Under the pieces are notes generated by a model. The model made no database searches. It saw only the letters and a list, made by a program, of their open reading frames with translations, and was not told the DNA's origin. Made by a program: the position numbers and the translations under genes. A DNA stretch of 64,000 nt from Janthinobacterium silvisoli (lineage in GTDB: Bacteria > Pseudomonadota > Gammaproteobacteria > Burkholderiales > Burkholderiaceae_D). Within the stretch, counting starts at the first letter, position 1, and every line of letters starts with the position of its first letter. The stretch spans positions 186,001 to 250,000 of the forward strand of contig NZ_JACHCL010000003.1 of assembly GCF_014200725.1 (NCBI RefSeq), read 5' to 3'. Positions 17,505 to 26,082 of this stretch are shown one piece after another.

Positions 17505-17556
17505 CATTTTAAAACTATTCAGCATAGACTCCAACTAGTTTCATTTTAAAACTAGA
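17505..17556. promoter_or_regulatory. Repeated operator region between HxlR and MFS genes
   Basis: CATTTTAAAACTA occurs twice, at 17505-17517 and 17542-17554. The second copy is part of an inverted repeat: CTAGTTT at 17535-17541 and AAACTAG at 17549-17555. The elements occupy the divergent promoter gap, so they are good candidates for HxlR binding. Autoregulation and control of the exporter are inferred. Confidence 0.5.
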
Positions 17557-17568
17557 TTATTCAAAGCC

Positions 17569-18759
17569 ATGCGCGATACCGATATCAACAGCAACAAAAC
17601 TCTTCCCACGTACCTGGTCTGGCTGTTTGCCGCTGCGAGCGGCTTGAGCGTAGCCAATGTTTATTACGCCCAGCCACTGCTAGCCACCCTGGCGCAGGAA
17701 TTCGGTTTGACAGAGGCGGCCAGCGGCATGATCATCACGGCCACCCAACTCGGTTGCGCGCTGGCCCTGCTGCTGCTCGTGCCGCTGGGCGATATGTTAA
17801 ACCGGCGCCGATTGACCCTGGTTCAGCTCGTGATGCTGTGCCTGGTCTTGCTGGCACTGGGCAGCGCCACCTCCACTACCGGCTTGCTGGCTGGCATGCT
17901 GATGACAGGTTTGCTGGGCACGGCCATGACGCAGGGCTTGATCGCCTACGCGGCCAGCGCGGCATCAAGCCATGAGCGGGGCAGAGTCGTCGGCATGGCG
18001 CAGGGCGGCGTGATGATCGGCCTGTTGCTGGCGCGTACCTTGTCGGGTCTGGTGGCCGATATCGCCGGCTGGCGCGCCGTGTACCTGGTCTCGGCCGCCA
18101 TCTCGCTGGCTTTGCTGGTCTTGCTGTGGCGCATGCTACCGCCCTCCCCGCAAGCGGAAAAACGCCTGTCGTATGGTGCGCTGCTGGCGTCGATGGTGCA
18201 TATGCTGGCCCACAACAAGGTGTTGCAGGTGCGCGGTGTGCTGGCATTGCTGATGTTTGCCGCGCTGAGCATTTTCTGGAGCAGCCTGGTGTTTCCGCTG
18301 AGTGCGCAAGGCTATACGCACACCGCGATCGGCGCCTTTGGCCTGGTCGGTGTGGTGGGTGCGCTGGGAGCGGCGCGTGCAGGTAGTTTGGCTGACAGAG
18401 GCCAGGCGCAATGGACCACGGGCGCAGCCTTGCTGTTGCTGCTGGCAGCATGGTTGCCGCTGGGATTTACCACGCAGGCATTGTGGCCTTTAATCGTCGG
18501 CATCATCGCGCTGGACCTGGCTGGCCAAGCCATCCACGTCACCAACCAGAGCCTGATTTTCAAGCAGGAGAGCGATGGGCACAGCCGCCTGGTGGCGTGC
18601 TATATGCTGTTTTATGCGGTGGGCAGTGGCTTGGGCGCCATCGCCGCCACCAGCGTGCAGGCGCTGGCCGGCTGGTGGGGCGTATGCGGGCTGGGCGCGT
18701 TGGTCAGCCTGGTCGCGCTGGTCTTTTGGCGGCTGACCTTACCCGCTGCAAAAACCTAG
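17569..18759 (+). CDS. MFS exporter
   Basis: The 396-residue protein has 12 predicted helices. The opening SGLSVANVYYAQPLLATL, the loop GDMLNRRRL between helices 2 and 3, and the drug-exporter-like repeats fit the DHA1-type major facilitator subgroup. It has no substrate-specific signature that I recognise. Expression is probably controlled by the divergent HxlR protein through the repeats at 17505-17556. The end overlaps the convergent Crp/Fnr gene by four bases. Confidence 0.88.
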   Translation: MRDTDINSNKTLPTYLVWLFAAASGLSVANVYYAQPLLATLAQEFGLTEAASGMIITATQLGCALALLLLVPLGDMLNRRRLTLVQLVMLCLVLLALGSATSTTGLLAGMLMTGLLGTAMTQGLIAYAASAASSHERGRVVGMAQGGVMIGLLLARTLSGLVADIAGWRAVYLVSAAISLALLVLLWRMLPPSPQAEKRLSYGALLASMVHMLAHNKVLQVRGVLALLMFAALSIFWSSLVFPLSAQGYTHTAIGAFGLVGVVGALGAARAGSLADRGQAQWTTGAALLLLLAAWLPLGFTTQALWPLIVGIIALDLAGQAIHVTNQSLIFKQESDGHSRLVACYMLFYAVGSGLGAIAATSVQALAGWWGVCGLGALVSLVALVFWRLTLPAAKT

Positions 18760-19451
18760 TTGAGCAGCGGCGTGCCCGCGCCGTGGCGATAGCTTTTCAA
18801 GGCGTCGGACTGGATCTGGATGAGCGAGCCGCTGACCTTAATCAGATGCAAGTCCGTCAGCTGATGCAGCACGCGCGACAGGGTGGCGGGCGCGAGATTC
18901 AGGAACGATGCCAGCAGGCTTTTCTTCAAGTCCAGCTTCACCTCGTTCGTGCGCTGCTGGTCCGATGCCTGCAGCAAATACTCGACCACCCTCTGGGTAG
19001 CATTTTGCACCGAGCAGCGCTCCACATTGCGGATAAATCCCATCAAATGGTGCGACAGGCTGTTCATCATCTGGCGCGCGATGCGCGGCGACTGGTCCAG
19101 CAAACGCAGCAAAGCGTGCGGCGGGATGCGCAGCAGCAAGCAATGTTCGAGCGCTTCGGCGCAGAAAGGATACGGTTCGTCGAGGAAAATCATGGCTTCG
19201 CCGAAACTTTGGCCGGGACGGATCAGCTCCAGCACCTTGTCCGTGCCTTCCATCGAAAACACGCTCAGCTTGATGAGGCCAAACACCACCACATACGCGC
19301 CTTCCGCCACTTCGCCCTTGCGGAACAGCACTTTACCTTTTTCCACTTCGACACGGACTACATCGTGACGCAATTGTTCAAGTTGGGATGGCGAAATATG
19401 GCGGAACAGAGCCTGGCTCGACAGCAAGCCATCGACGTTAACCTTATGCAT
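18756..19451 (-). CDS. Crp/Fnr-family regulator without Fe-S cysteines
   Basis: The 231-residue protein has a cNMP-type jelly roll (about 20-130, with LIRPGQSFGEAMIF) and a C-terminal winged helix (about 170-210, KSLLASFLNLAPATLSRVL). The N-terminal cysteine cluster of true FNR is missing, so it resembles the Dnr/NnrR side of the family, some of which sense nitric oxide with haem. The recognition helix has Ala189, Ser192 and Arg193 where FNR has Glu209, Ser212 and Arg213. Loss of the Glu may change the DNA target. A NarXL-type pair follows upstream. Confidence 0.85.
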   Translation of the reverse strand: MHKVNVDGLLSSQALFRHISPSQLEQLRHDVVRVEVEKGKVLFRKGEVAEGAYVVVFGLIKLSVFSMEGTDKVLELIRPGQSFGEAMIFLDEPYPFCAEALEHCLLLRIPPHALLRLLDQSPRIARQMMNSLSHHLMGFIRNVERCSVQNATQRVVEYLLQASDQQRTNEVKLDLKKSLLASFLNLAPATLSRVLHQLTDLHLIKVSGSLIQIQSDALKSYRHGAGTPLLN

Positions 19452-19705
19452 GACACTCTCTTCTGTGGATTAGCGAATAGCTAAGTGTAGTGTGCCAACA
19501 GCGTCAAGACCATACGTCAAAGGAACTAGAATCATCTAGGCAAAAACGCTATCCAGATCAATTATCCACGCATTCTTTTGCGGGTATAAGGTCTAACAAA
19601 ACCGTCGCGAGCGGCAGTGATTTGTGGCTAAGAAGCGCAACCGTGATAAAGCACGGTGAGCATCGCAAGCCGCAAAGCGCGACGCGCAGTAGGTTTAGAT
19701 AGACC

Positions 19706-20392
19706 TTATTTGCCTAAACCACGTTCGACGGCGTAAACGGCGATTTGCACGCGGCTGCTGAGCTTCAGCTTTTTGAGGATGTTTTGCACGTGGATCTTGA
19801 CCGTGCTTTCCGCCACGTCCAGTTCGCGGGCGATTTCCTTGTTGCTCAGGCCGCGCGCCAGGCAAGCCATGGCTTCGCGTTCGCGTGGCGTCAGCTTGTC
19901 GTAGTATTCTTCGGGCGCAGCCTGGCCGGCACGGAATTGCGACACCAGCTTGGCCGTCATGGCGTCGGCGATCACCGATTCGCCGGCGGCGGCGCGGCGT
20001 ATCGCCTGGCCCAGCTGCTCGGCTTCGATATTTTTCAGCAGATAGCCACGTGCACCGGCGCGCAAGGCCGCGCCCAAGTCGGCGGCGTCTTCCGACACGG
20101 TCAGCATCAGCACCACCGTGTGCGGCCATTGCTGCAAGATTTGCTGCAGCGCTTCCAGACCCGAGACACCGGGCATATTCAAATCCATCAGCACCACGTC
20201 AGGCTCTAACTCGCCCGTCAGCCTGACGCCGTCGAGCCCGTTCGATGCTTCGCCCACCACCTTGAATTGCGGATTGCGCTGCAGCAGCAGCTTGACGCCG
20301 CTACGCAGCAGGGTGTGGTCATCGACCAGCAAAATATTGATAGTTGCGTTCACTATTTCCGTATCTATGTTGATGCTATGTTGAGAGTTCAT
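19706..20392 (-). CDS. NarL/FixJ-family response regulator
   Basis: The 228-residue protein has a receiver domain (about 18-135, acidic pair Asp24-Asp25, phosphoacceptor Asp70 in VVLMDLNMPG, Lys in LLKNIEAE). It also has a LuxR-type helix-turn-helix (about 165-225, LTPREREAMACLARGLSNKEIA). The start overlaps the kinase stop as TGATG, so the two are translationally coupled. By family and the soluble NarX-like partner it probably controls respiratory genes. No nitrate-reductase gene lies in the window, so targets are elsewhere. Confidence 0.92.
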   Translation of the reverse strand: MNSQHSINIDTEIVNATINILLVDDHTLLRSGVKLLLQRNPQFKVVGEASNGLDGVRLTGELEPDVVLMDLNMPGVSGLEALQQILQQWPHTVVLMLTVSEDAADLGAALRAGARGYLLKNIEAEQLGQAIRRAAAGESVIADAMTAKLVSQFRAGQAAPEEYYDKLTPREREAMACLARGLSNKEIARELDVAESTVKIHVQNILKKLKLSSRVQIAVYAVERGLGK

Positions 20393-21624
20393 CAGGCGGC
20401 CTGGCGCCGCGCTTCAGGCAAGGCCAGCGACACCGTCGTGCCTTCGCCGGGCGTGCTGTCGACGGTCAATTGCGCGCCCAGGCGTTGCGCCCTTTCCTGC
20501 ATGATGCGCAAGCCGATCTGCACTTCGGTCTGGCTGTCCCGGCTTTGGGCTTCAAAACCGTCGCCATCGTCGCACACGCGCAGCGCAAAATCGCGGCCAT
20601 TGTCGACCCGCAACAGTATGTGGCTGGCCTGCGCGTGCTTGCGGATATTCGACAGCGCTTCCTGCACGATGAACAGTACCTGCAATTGCTGTTCCGGCGC
20701 CAGCGGCGCACCATGACCGCGCACGTCCAGCGCGCCAGTGATGCCCGTTTGCTGTTCGAAGCGGGCCAGCACTTCGGCCAGTTTTTCCTGCAAGTCACTA
20801 CCCTGCCAGCGCGTACGGAAATTGACCAGCAATTCGCGCACATCCTGATAACTTTGCTCCACGCCCATGCGCATCAGCGGCAACACTTCGGCCGCTTCGC
20901 CCAGTTCTCCCCGGCGCACGGAATCGTCGAGCATCTGCACTTGCAGGCTAATGAAATTGAGGCTTTGGGCTATGCTGTCGTGCAAGCCTTCGGCCAGCAG
21001 GCTGCGTTCGCGGGCCACGGCAAATTCTTTTTCACGCGCGATCAGGCGCTGGTTTTCAATCGCAATACCCAGGCTTTGCGCCAGGGTTTCCAGCCAGCCA
21101 TGCTGCTGTGCGCCCACCTTTTGCGGCCGCGCAAAATGCAGGGAAAAACTACCGACCACCTGCTCGCGCACGATGATGGGAATCACGGTAATCGCACTAA
21201 AACCTTCATCCTGGCAACGGAAGCGCTGCTCCGTATCGCCAGGGCGAAACTCGCGGATCTGGATCACGCCTTGCGCCACAGCCGCGCCGCACAGGCAATC
21301 GTTATTCGGCATGCAATGCTCTTCTTCCACCATCGCTTCCGAGATGCCCTCGTGCACGATCATGTGCACCGTGTCTTGCTGGGTGTCGAGGATGCGCACC
21401 GTGCCGCCTTCGGCCTGGGCAAATTGCATCACGTGGCGCAAGAAACCACGGCACAGGGCATCGATCGCATGCTGGCCCGCCAGCAAGGTGGAAATATCGT
21501 GCAGGGTGGCCAGTTGCCGCTGCTGCGCGGCGCTCAGGCGGGCTGGTGTTTGCGCCTGGCGGCGCTGGCGCCAGCGCGAAGCGGGAAGTTGTTTGCGGGA
21601 AGGATTACTGCGCGGCGCTTGCAT
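20392..21624 (-). CDS. Soluble NarX-like histidine kinase with cysteine-rich GAF domain
   Basis: The 410-residue protein starts at ATG 21624. It has no membrane helix, unlike NarX. A GAF domain (about 40-195) contains Cys104, Cys110, Cys112 and Cys137 (C-x5-C-x-C-x24-C). A HisKA_3 dimerisation segment follows, with His215 in LHDSIAQ, then a HATPase (about 305-402, EALSNIRKHA and DDGDGF). Membrane-free kinases with cysteine-ligated Fe-S clusters, such as AirS and NreB, sense oxygen or redox state; the same role is a reasonable inference here. The adjacent response regulator and Crp/Fnr gene fit a redox circuit. Confidence 0.9.
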   Translation of the reverse strand: MQAPRSNPSRKQLPASRWRQRRQAQTPARLSAAQQRQLATLHDISTLLAGQHAIDALCRGFLRHVMQFAQAEGGTVRILDTQQDTVHMIVHEGISEAMVEEEHCMPNNDCLCGAAVAQGVIQIREFRPGDTEQRFRCQDEGFSAITVIPIIVREQVVGSFSLHFARPQKVGAQQHGWLETLAQSLGIAIENQRLIAREKEFAVARERSLLAEGLHDSIAQSLNFISLQVQMLDDSVRRGELGEAAEVLPLMRMGVEQSYQDVRELLVNFRTRWQGSDLQEKLAEVLARFEQQTGITGALDVRGHGAPLAPEQQLQVLFIVQEALSNIRKHAQASHILLRVDNGRDFALRVCDDGDGFEAQSRDSQTEVQIGLRIMQERAQRLGAQLTVDSTPGEGTTVSLALPEARRQAA

Positions 21625-21688
21625 GAAAACTCGAATCAAAGGAAAACATAGCCGCCATGCCGGTCACGGCATGGCGGACAAAAAATAA

Positions 21689-22270
21689 TTACAAACGGAT
21701 TTCCGTCCCCAGCAGCTTGACGAACTGCGCCAGCCAGGCCGGGTGGGCCGGCCAGGCGGGCGCCGTCACGAACTGGCCATCAGTGACAGCTTCGGTGACG
21801 GCGATATCGGCATACTCGCCGCCAGCCAGTTTCACTTCCGGCGCGCAAGCCGGGTAAGCGGATATGCGCTTGCCGCGTATCACGTCGGCAGCGGCCAGCA
21901 ATTGCGCGCCATGGCAGACGGCGGCGATGGGCTTGCCCGCTTCGGCAAAGTGGCGCACGGCGGAGATCACCCGGTCGTTCAGGCGCAGGTATTCGGGCGC
22001 GCGCCCGCCTGCGATCATCAGCGCGTCGTAGCGGGCCGGATCGATTTCATCAAAGGCCGCATTGAGCGTGAACAGATGGCCAGGTTTTTCCGTGTAAGTC
22101 TGGTCGCCTTCGAAATCATGGATGGCGGTCTTGATGGTGTCGCCACTCTTCTTGCCGGGACAAACGGCATGCACGGTATGGCCCAGCATCAGCAGTGCCT
22201 GGAACGGCACCATCGTTTCATAATCCTCTGCAAAATCGCCCGTCAAAAACAGAATTTTCTTCGCTGCCAT
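21689..22270 (-). CDS. DJ-1/PfpI-family protein
   Basis: The 193-residue protein has the DJ-1/PfpI fold with the nucleophile elbow [10 protein letters not shown] (Cys in VCHG). It also has the PfpI-type [14 protein letters not shown] segment with the Glu/Gly pattern near the active site. The Arg-Ala-Pro-Glu-Tyr sequence is typical of YhbO/PfpI members, which act as deglycases, glyoxalases or stress proteins. AGGAGAACC precedes the ATG. It is followed by a separate transcription unit in the opposite direction. Confidence 0.88.
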   Translation of the reverse strand: MAAKKILFLTGDFAEDYETMVPFQALLMLGHTVHAVCPGKKSGDTIKTAIHDFEGDQTYTEKPGHLFTLNAAFDEIDPARYDALMIAGGRAPEYLRLNDRVISAVRHFAEAGKPIAAVCHGAQLLAAADVIRGKRISAYPACAPEVKLAGGEYADIAVTEAVTDGQFVTAPAWPAHPAWLAQFVKLLGTEIRL

Positions 22271-22487
22271 TTGGTTCTCCTATGAAAGATCATCCCAGCA
22301 CTTCAGTTTGCAAGATACATCGCAAGCTCGCATCCAGGCCATATCTTACCGCCACTTGCGTGCCAGTTACGAGAATATCAAGATATTTATCTTGCAATCC
22401 CCGCACGATAAGCTCAAAACCGGCTCTCACGCTGCAGCTCAAACCATGGCAAGATAGGCGTTCTTCTCCTTCACACCGGAACTTTCC

Positions 22488-22787
22488 ATGATTTTTGAAA
22501 TTGCCCATCTCCAGATCAAACCCGATACCCACGCCGCCTTCGAAGCAGCCGTCGCCAAGGCCGTGCCGCTGTTCAAGAACTCGCGCGGCTGCCAGGCCGT
22601 GCACCTGGAGCGTTCAATCGAAAACAGCGAAGGCTACCGCCTGGTAGTACGCTGGGCTACCTTGGAAGACCATACCGTGCACTTCCGCAACAGCGACGCC
22701 TTCCCCGCATGGCGCGCCCTGGTCAGCGAATTCTTCGCCGCCCCGCCGCAGGTGGAACACATGCAAACCGTGCTGACGGGTTTCTAA
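22488..22787 (+). CDS. Antibiotic biosynthesis monooxygenase (ABM) family protein
   Basis: The 99-residue protein has the ferredoxin-like dimeric fold of the ABM family. Features are FEIAHLQIKPDTHAAFEAAV at the start, the SRGCQAVHLERSIEN core and the RWATLEDHTVHF strand. ABM enzymes oxidise quinols or small aromatics without a cofactor, and many others are of unknown function. The 217-base gap upstream contains no other gene that I can support. Confidence 0.85.
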   Translation: MIFEIAHLQIKPDTHAAFEAAVAKAVPLFKNSRGCQAVHLERSIENSEGYRLVVRWATLEDHTVHFRNSDAFPAWRALVSEFFAAPPQVEHMQTVLTGF

Positions 22788-22799
22788 GAGAGCATAGTT

Positions 22800-23990
22800 T
22801 TACGCGGCGGGGTGATGGAATACCTGGCGTAGATAAGCGAGGAAAGTTTCATCCTTGCACAGGGTCTTGCCTGGCGAATCAGACAATTTCGCCACCGACT
22901 GGCCGTTGCAGCGCACCAGCTTCATGACGATGTTGAGCGGCGTCAAGCCGACGTCGTTCGTGAGGTTGGTGCCGATGCCAAAACCCGTCATGATGCGGTC
23001 GGCGAAATGCTGGTACAGGGCAAAGGCCTTGTCCAGGTCCAGGCCATCGGAAAACACCAGGCGCTTGGTATTGGCGTCGATGCGCAAGGTTGCGTAATGG
23101 GCCAGCGCTTTCTCACCCCACGCGACCGGATCGCCCGAATCGTGGCGCAAGCCATCGAACAGCTTGGCAAAATACAGGTCGAAATCGGCCAAAAAGGCAT
23201 CCATGCCGACCACGTCCGTCAGTGCAATGCCCAGATCGCCGCGGTATTCCTGCACCCAGTCTTCCAGCGCCGCTTTCTGGAAATCGCGCAAGCGCACGCC
23301 AAAGGACTGGAACGATTGCATGTATTCATGCGCCATGGTGCCGATCGGCACAATGCCCAGCTTTTTCGCCAGGTAGACATTCGAAGTGCCCTTGAAATAT
23401 TCGGGCACGGCGCGCGCCAGGGTCGACACCACTTCATCGTGCCAGGCGCCCGAAAAACGGCGGCGCACGCCGAAATCGGAAAATTCAAACGGATGCTTGC
23501 GGCGCGGCAGCTTGCCAAATTCTTTGACGGCCACCACCTTGGCCGCCAGGCGCTGGCGCCCTTCGCGCATGGCAGCGTCCAGGTCAAAGCGGCGGAAATA
23601 CAATTCGTTGATGATGTACAGCACGAAAATCTCGAAACCCATCACATGCACTTGCGGGCCAGCCGCATGCACGACCAGGTCATCGCCATCGGTGCTCACT
23701 TCGATGAATTTGCGCTGGAAGCGGAACACTGTCAGGAAATCGACGAAATCGCTCTTCATGAAGCGCAAGGTTCGCAGATAGGCCAGCTCGTCCTCGGCAA
23801 ACGACATCGAACACAGGTGGTCGAGCTGCTCTTCCAGCTCATGTTTCAATTCAGCCAGTGGAAACACGGGCGTATTGCGGCAGACAAATTCGTATTCGGT
23901 ATGGGTGTTCGGATGACCGTGCAGCAAAGCTTGCCACATTGTAAATTTATACAGATCGGTTTCCAGCAAACTGCGCACTATCGGGGTCAT
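22800..23990 (-). CDS. pncB: Nicotinate phosphoribosyltransferase
   Basis: The 396-residue protein matches PncB. The opening [17 protein letters not shown] is the substrate-binding segment. The segments KSDFVDFL, the phosphoribosyl-binding [16 protein letters not shown] region and the LVFSDGLDL motif are typical of type I enzymes. It converts nicotinic acid and PRPP, with ATP, to nicotinate mononucleotide, the Preiss-Handler step of NAD salvage. GGAG precedes the ATG. The gene upstream on the same strand encodes a nicotinamidase-like hydrolase, giving a two-gene salvage operon with a 79-base gap. Confidence 0.95.
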   Translation of the reverse strand: MTPIVRSLLETDLYKFTMWQALLHGHPNTHTEYEFVCRNTPVFPLAELKHELEEQLDHLCSMSFAEDELAYLRTLRFMKSDFVDFLTVFRFQRKFIEVSTDGDDLVVHAAGPQVHVMGFEIFVLYIINELYFRRFDLDAAMREGRQRLAAKVVAVKEFGKLPRRKHPFEFSDFGVRRRFSGAWHDEVVSTLARAVPEYFKGTSNVYLAKKLGIVPIGTMAHEYMQSFQSFGVRLRDFQKAALEDWVQEYRGDLGIALTDVVGMDAFLADFDLYFAKLFDGLRHDSGDPVAWGEKALAHYATLRIDANTKRLVFSDGLDLDKAFALYQHFADRIMTGFGIGTNLTNDVGLTPLNIVMKLVRCNGQSVAKLSDSPGKTLCKDETFLAYLRQVFHHPAA

Positions 23991-24069
23991 GTGTAATTTT
24001 CTCCAACTTCCTCAAGCCAAGATAGTACGCCACTGCAAGCATTTCAGCAGAGAGCGCCTTATAAATGCG

Positions 24070-24933
24070 TCATCGAGCTGCATTTTCCAACAGTTCAGGC
24101 AAGACCTCCGCTGCCGTCGCCAAGCGCGCCCCGCGCGCCTGCATGGCGGCCAGGAAGTCGCGCTGCTGAACTTCGAAACCCGTCACCGGACTCATGCAAT
24201 CGGTCAAGAGCACCAGCCGCGACAGCGCCTGCCTGCCTTGCTGCTGTTCCAGGTAGTCGGCGATATGCTCGGTGCTGGCCTTGACGCAATGGCTGGCCGC
24301 CTCGCCACACACATAGATGCGCTCGGCCGGCAGCAGGGTATCGAGGAAGGAAATATTCAACTGCGTGGCGGGATCTTCGTTGTCCGGCACTTCCGCCATG
24401 ACGGCCGAGTAATGTTCGGTCCACGGATTCGATCCCTTGCTGAGTTTTGCAACCACTTTTAACTGGGCCACTTCCCAGCCGTTGTAGGCGGCGCGCACGG
24501 CCGCATGGATATTCTGGCCCCAGGAACCGATCTCGCAATGCACGGGCCAGACCATCAGCTGGTAGCGCCCGGCGGTTTCCAGCGCATCGAGATAAGCGAG
24601 CGCGCGCGGCAAGGCTTCGGGCCGGCGCGGCAGGTAGCGGCCACTCCGCACATCGGCGGCGACGATTTGCGTGAACGGCGTCACCACGCCGCCATCGCCG
24701 GTAGACCAGAACGTGGGATGGGCGATATCGTAGCGGTGATGGGCGTCCAGGGTCACGCTGATCTGCGTCAGGCCGGCGCCTGCCTGCTCGATCAGGCGCG
24801 CCACGCGCAGCATGTCGGCGTGTGCGCCGGGCACGGGCAGCGCAGGCGCGGCGCCTTCAGGCAGCCAGGCGGCAGGCAAGTCGCAAAAATCGTTTTGCGG
24901 GTCGATGACGAGCAGGTGCAGCGAGCGTTTCAT
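24070..24933 (-). CDS. Nicotinamidase-like cysteine hydrolase
   Basis: The 287-residue protein starts at ATG 24933 after GAGGATC. It has the cysteine-hydrolase core: Asp11 in VIDPQNDFCD, metal-site-like Asp63 and His65 in TLDAHH, WPVHC around 129-133, and the nucleophile Cys216 in EAASHCVKAS. Nicotinamidase converts nicotinamide to nicotinate, the substrate of pncB, which is next downstream. The chain is longer than the usual 210 residues, with inserts around 70-105 and 165-190. Another amidase of the same superfamily is possible, though the location argues for NAD salvage. Confidence 0.8.
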   Translation of the reverse strand: MKRSLHLLVIDPQNDFCDLPAAWLPEGAAPALPVPGAHADMLRVARLIEQAGAGLTQISVTLDAHHRYDIAHPTFWSTGDGGVVTPFTQIVAADVRSGRYLPRRPEALPRALAYLDALETAGRYQLMVWPVHCEIGSWGQNIHAAVRAAYNGWEVAQLKVVAKLSKGSNPWTEHYSAVMAEVPDNEDPATQLNISFLDTLLPAERIYVCGEAASHCVKASTEHIADYLEQQQGRQALSRLVLLTDCMSPVTGFEVQQRDFLAAMQARGARLATAAEVLPELLENAAR

Positions 24934-24993
24934 GGTGATCCTCGGGCGTGGCGGGAAGGAGATGATAAGGGCAAGCTTGCAGCTGTGCAAAGC

Positions 24994-25242
24994 TCAATAC
25001 TCGGGTGGGCGACGCAGCCGTTCAAGGACAGCCAGGCCCTCGGCATGCGCTGCCTCTTCCGCATCCGCTTCCGTAGTGAAAACGTGATCGGCCAGCACCC
25101 GGTGCTTGGGAAACACATTGTCGCGATGCATGGGACTGTTTGACGGCGTAAAGATGGCGACGTAAGCGCCCCACTGGCGGGTACCCCGCAAGGGTTCCGC
25201 CGTGTAATCGACTTCATAGTGATCAACAAATGCTATTGGCAC
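24994..25242 (-). CDS. Small protein, tandem paralogue 1
   Basis: This 82-residue protein starts at a GTG (25240-25242) with GGGAGG upstream. It is paralogous to the product at 25328-25582. Both begin with MPI followed by VD-YEVDY and share AEPLRG, WGAYVA, PMHR-N, RV-ADH, FTT-ADA. There is no signal peptide or membrane helix. I do not recognise the family; the tandem duplication and conserved residues show it is expressed and under selection. The function is unknown. Confidence 0.75.
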   Translation of the reverse strand: MPIAFVDHYEVDYTAEPLRGTRQWGAYVAIFTPSNSPMHRDNVFPKHRVLADHVFTTEADAEEAAHAEGLAVLERLRRPPEY

Positions 25243-25327
25243 AGCACGCCTCCCAGCTGCCTTCCACTGCAGACTACCACGTCTGGGAAACAGTTTCAGC
25301 GCAATGCGCTACCGTAGGCCGGCGGCG

Positions 25328-25582
25328 TCAGGGATGAAGATAGTAGCGGCGCCGGCGGCGCTCGACCAGCTTGACGGCGGCCTCGCCCGCGACGGCAATG
25401 GCGTCGGCTTGCGTGGTGAATTGATGGTCGGCCGAGACCCTGCGTTTTTTCAGGATATTGGTCCTGTGCATGGGGTTGGCCGAAGGGGCATAGACGGCAA
25501 CGTAAGCGCCCCATAGCTTGCAGCCGCGCAAGGGCTCGGCCATGTAGTCCACTTCATAAAAATCAACATGCTTTATTGGCAC
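25328..25582 (-). CDS. Small protein, tandem paralogue 2
   Basis: This 84-residue protein starts at a GTG (25580-25582), eight bases after GGAG. It shares about half its residues with the 82-residue protein downstream, with invariant YEVDY-AEPLRG, WGAYVA and PMHR-N. The tail (VERRRRRYYLH) is more basic than that of its paralogue. It is probably the older or first copy of a duplication, but direction cannot be decided. The function is unknown. Confidence 0.75.
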   Translation of the reverse strand: MPIKHVDFYEVDYMAEPLRGCKLWGAYVAVYAPSANPMHRTNILKKRRVSADHQFTTQADAIAVAGEAAVKLVERRRRRYYLHP

Positions 25583-26082
25583 GATGTTTGCTCCAAAAAG
25601 TGACCGGCTAGTCCGTCTCTGAAAACTGGCCCGGTGGTGGGTTGGAAACCATGCGATCGCGCTTGCTCAGGATACTTAGCTCAGCTATTTATTTTTTATG
25701 ACGCGGCACAACTGGAAAAATCGACGATCAGTCCGCCCTGCTACATGCAGACACAAGCGAACACAAGCGTGTTGCCTAAATGCATGTAGAAAGTATAAAC
25801 GATATGAAAAAATTATTGCAACGCAAGCAGCTATTGAATCAGCCCTTACACCGGTGTGTAAGCTTGCGCTGCATCAATAATGGCAGCTGTTTGCCAGGAA
25901 CGGGAGATGGCGGCGCGGCACGCGCCTGTAGGGAATTTCGGGGCAATACTGCCCTTGCCAGCATCAGCATGAGGATCTTTCATGGCGAACCGCTCGCCGG
26001 ACTGATGCGGTGCGCATCGCCGGCAAGCTTATGTCAACCATGCAAGGCTGGCAATCCTCCTAAAGAACTAGTGAAGCGGGCT
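25583..26082. other. 500-base intergenic region with no supported gene
   Basis: This gap lies between paralogue 2 and the azoreductase gene. The only frames are short, without good ribosome binding sites. On the minus strand one gives 45 codons, starting at the ATG near 25982 (KDPHADAGKGSIAPK), which has no clear support. The region is of normal base composition, partly AT-rich around 25690-25860. It may contain promoters, a small RNA or decayed sequence. Confidence 0.3.

Noticed and set aside
19501..19520. CGTCAA direct repeats upstream of the Crp/Fnr gene
   Set aside because: Two six-base matches 13 bases apart are too short to call a site. They fit neither an FNR box nor a NarL heptamer arrangement.
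25698..25880. 60-residue frame in the 500-base gap
   Set aside because: It has no ribosome binding site, and its composition (many Cys, Arg and His) does not look like a protein of this genome.
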